NCBI GenBank assembly: GCA_023415655.1
Contig: JAEZKD010000239.1
Location: forward strand, 1-7,633
Direction: 5' to 3'
Length of the DNA: 7,633 nucleotides
Source: Bacillota bacterium
GTDB taxonomy: Bacteria; Bacillota; Clostridia; Lachnospirales; Lachnospiraceae
In this document: piece after piece, positions 6,936-7,633 of the stretch
How the letters are laid out: every line of letters starts with the position of its first letter
Numbering within the stretch: the stretch's first letter is position 1
The notes under the pieces: model-generated
Database searches by the model: none
What the model saw: only the letters and a program-made list of their open reading frames with translations
Told to the model about the DNA's origin: nothing
Made by a program: the position numbers and the translations under genes

Positions 6936-7633
6936 ATGAAAAAAGCGGGAATATTAGTTCCAGTAGCATCATTACCATCGATGCATGGAATCGGAGATTT
7001 CGGAGAAGAAAGCTATCGCTTCATTGACATCATGAAAAAGGCTGGATGGAATCTGTGGCAAATATTGCCACTTAACCCGCTTGGTTATGGTAATTCACCG
7101 TACCAGCCATATTCATCTATGGCTGGTGATGAAATCTATATCAGCTTATCCAAACTATGTAATGAAGGGCTTCTTGATAAAGTACCGGTATTTCAAAGAT
7201 ATGCTACCAAAATTGATTACGAAGCAGTGCGTCAATTTAAGGGTAAATATTTAAAGAAAGCATTTGAAAAGTTTCAAGAGCTTGGGAAAAATAGTGAGTA
7301 TGAAAAGTTCATTCAACAGGAATGGGTTTACCAATATGCAGTATTCTTAAGCTTAAAGAAGCAAAATAATCTCATTTGTTGGAATGAATGGCCAAAGGAG
7401 CAACAGCGTTGGATCAAGGATAAAAAGTATGATATTAGTCACCTAAAAACTCAGATTGAGTATGAGATGTTTATCCAATTTCAGTTTTACAAGCAGTGGA
7501 TGGAATTAAAGGTGTACGCAAATCGAGCAGGCATCGAAATTATGGGAGACATCCCAATCTACGTTGGAATTGACTCTTTGGATGTATGGGCAAATCAAGA
7601 AAGCTTTTTATTGGATGCTGATGCAAAACCAGC
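6936..7633 (+). CDS. malQ: 4-alpha-glucanotransferase (amylomaltase, GH77), N-terminal part, truncated by the window edge
   Basis: The frame opened by ATG 6936 stays open to the end of the window: 232 codons plus two bases, starting MKKAGILVPVASLPS. The enzyme transfers maltosyl and longer glucan segments between maltodextrins, releasing glucose and building chains long enough for the phosphorylase encoded just upstream. GH77 landmarks are HGIGDFG (17-23), WQILPLNPLGYGNSPYQ (41-57), SSMAGDEIYI (60-69), and GDIPIYVGIDSLDVWAN (204-220), the first conserved GH77 region. The usual length is about 490-500 residues, so roughly half is present; the catalytic Asp and Glu residues lie beyond the edge and cannot be checked. 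AGGGGGC at 6921-6927 overlaps the phosphorylase TAG and lies 8 bases before the ATG. Only 13 bases separate the two genes, so they are almost certainly co-transcribed. Confidence 0.94.
   Translation, partial: MKKAGILVPVASLPSMHGIGDFGEESYRFIDIMKKAGWNLWQILPLNPLGYGNSPYQPYSSMAGDEIYISLSKLCNEGLLDKVPVFQRYATKIDYEAVRQFKGKYLKKAFEKFQELGKNSEYEKFIQQEWVYQYAVFLSLKKQNNLICWNEWPKEQQRWIKDKKYDISHLKTQIEYEMFIQFQFYKQWMELKVYANRAGIEIMGDIPIYVGIDSLDVWANQESFLLDADAKP

Noticed and set aside
5920..6978. Minus-strand open frames at 5920-6111 and 6772-6978
   Set aside because: Antisense to conserved phosphorylase segments; the second also runs across the glgP-malQ junction and into malQ. No supporting signal was seen.

Overview
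The window is one contiguous, entirely plus-strand maltose/maltodextrin uptake and degradation operon from a low-GC Gram-positive bacterium. The AT-rich composition, strong AGGAGG-type ribosome binding sites, a lipoprotein amylase in place of any outer-membrane component, and the character of the MalE, MalF and phosphorylase sequences point to a clostridial Firmicute, most likely Lachnospiraceae. The species cannot be fixed from the sequence alone.

Layout: (1) bases 1-571, the C-terminal part of a maltodextrin-binding protein (MalE-like), whose start lies upstream of the window. (2) bases 572-696, a 125-base gap with a hairpin plus T-tract that looks like a leaky intra-operon terminator, then an imperfect 22-base dyad, then the malF ribosome binding site. 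(3) malF (697-2049) and malG (2049-2906), the two permease subunits, overlapping by one base. (4) 2922-4643, a secreted lipoprotein alpha-amylase of family GH13. (5) 4685-6922, a compact glycogen/maltodextrin phosphorylase. (6) 6936 to the right edge, the first 232 codons of a 4-alpha-glucanotransferase (malQ, GH77), open at the window end. No gap exceeds 125 bases. I saw no RNA gene, mobile element, CRISPR array or integration site.

The genes form a coherent pathway. The membrane-anchored amylase trims extracellular starch or glycogen to maltodextrins. The binding protein delivers these to the MalF-MalG channel. Inside the cell, MalQ redistributes glucosyl units among short chains and the phosphorylase releases glucose 1-phosphate. 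No transporter ATPase (MalK/MsmX type) and no regulator is present in the window; the ATPase is probably encoded elsewhere, as is common for this transporter class in Firmicutes.

I found no convincing undescribed system. The points most worth a second look are the malE-malF attenuator, the dyad behind it, the phosphorylase residue aligned with the active-site His377 of rabbit muscle phosphorylase (Phe here), and the MalF architecture (extra N-terminal helix pair, no large P2 loop).
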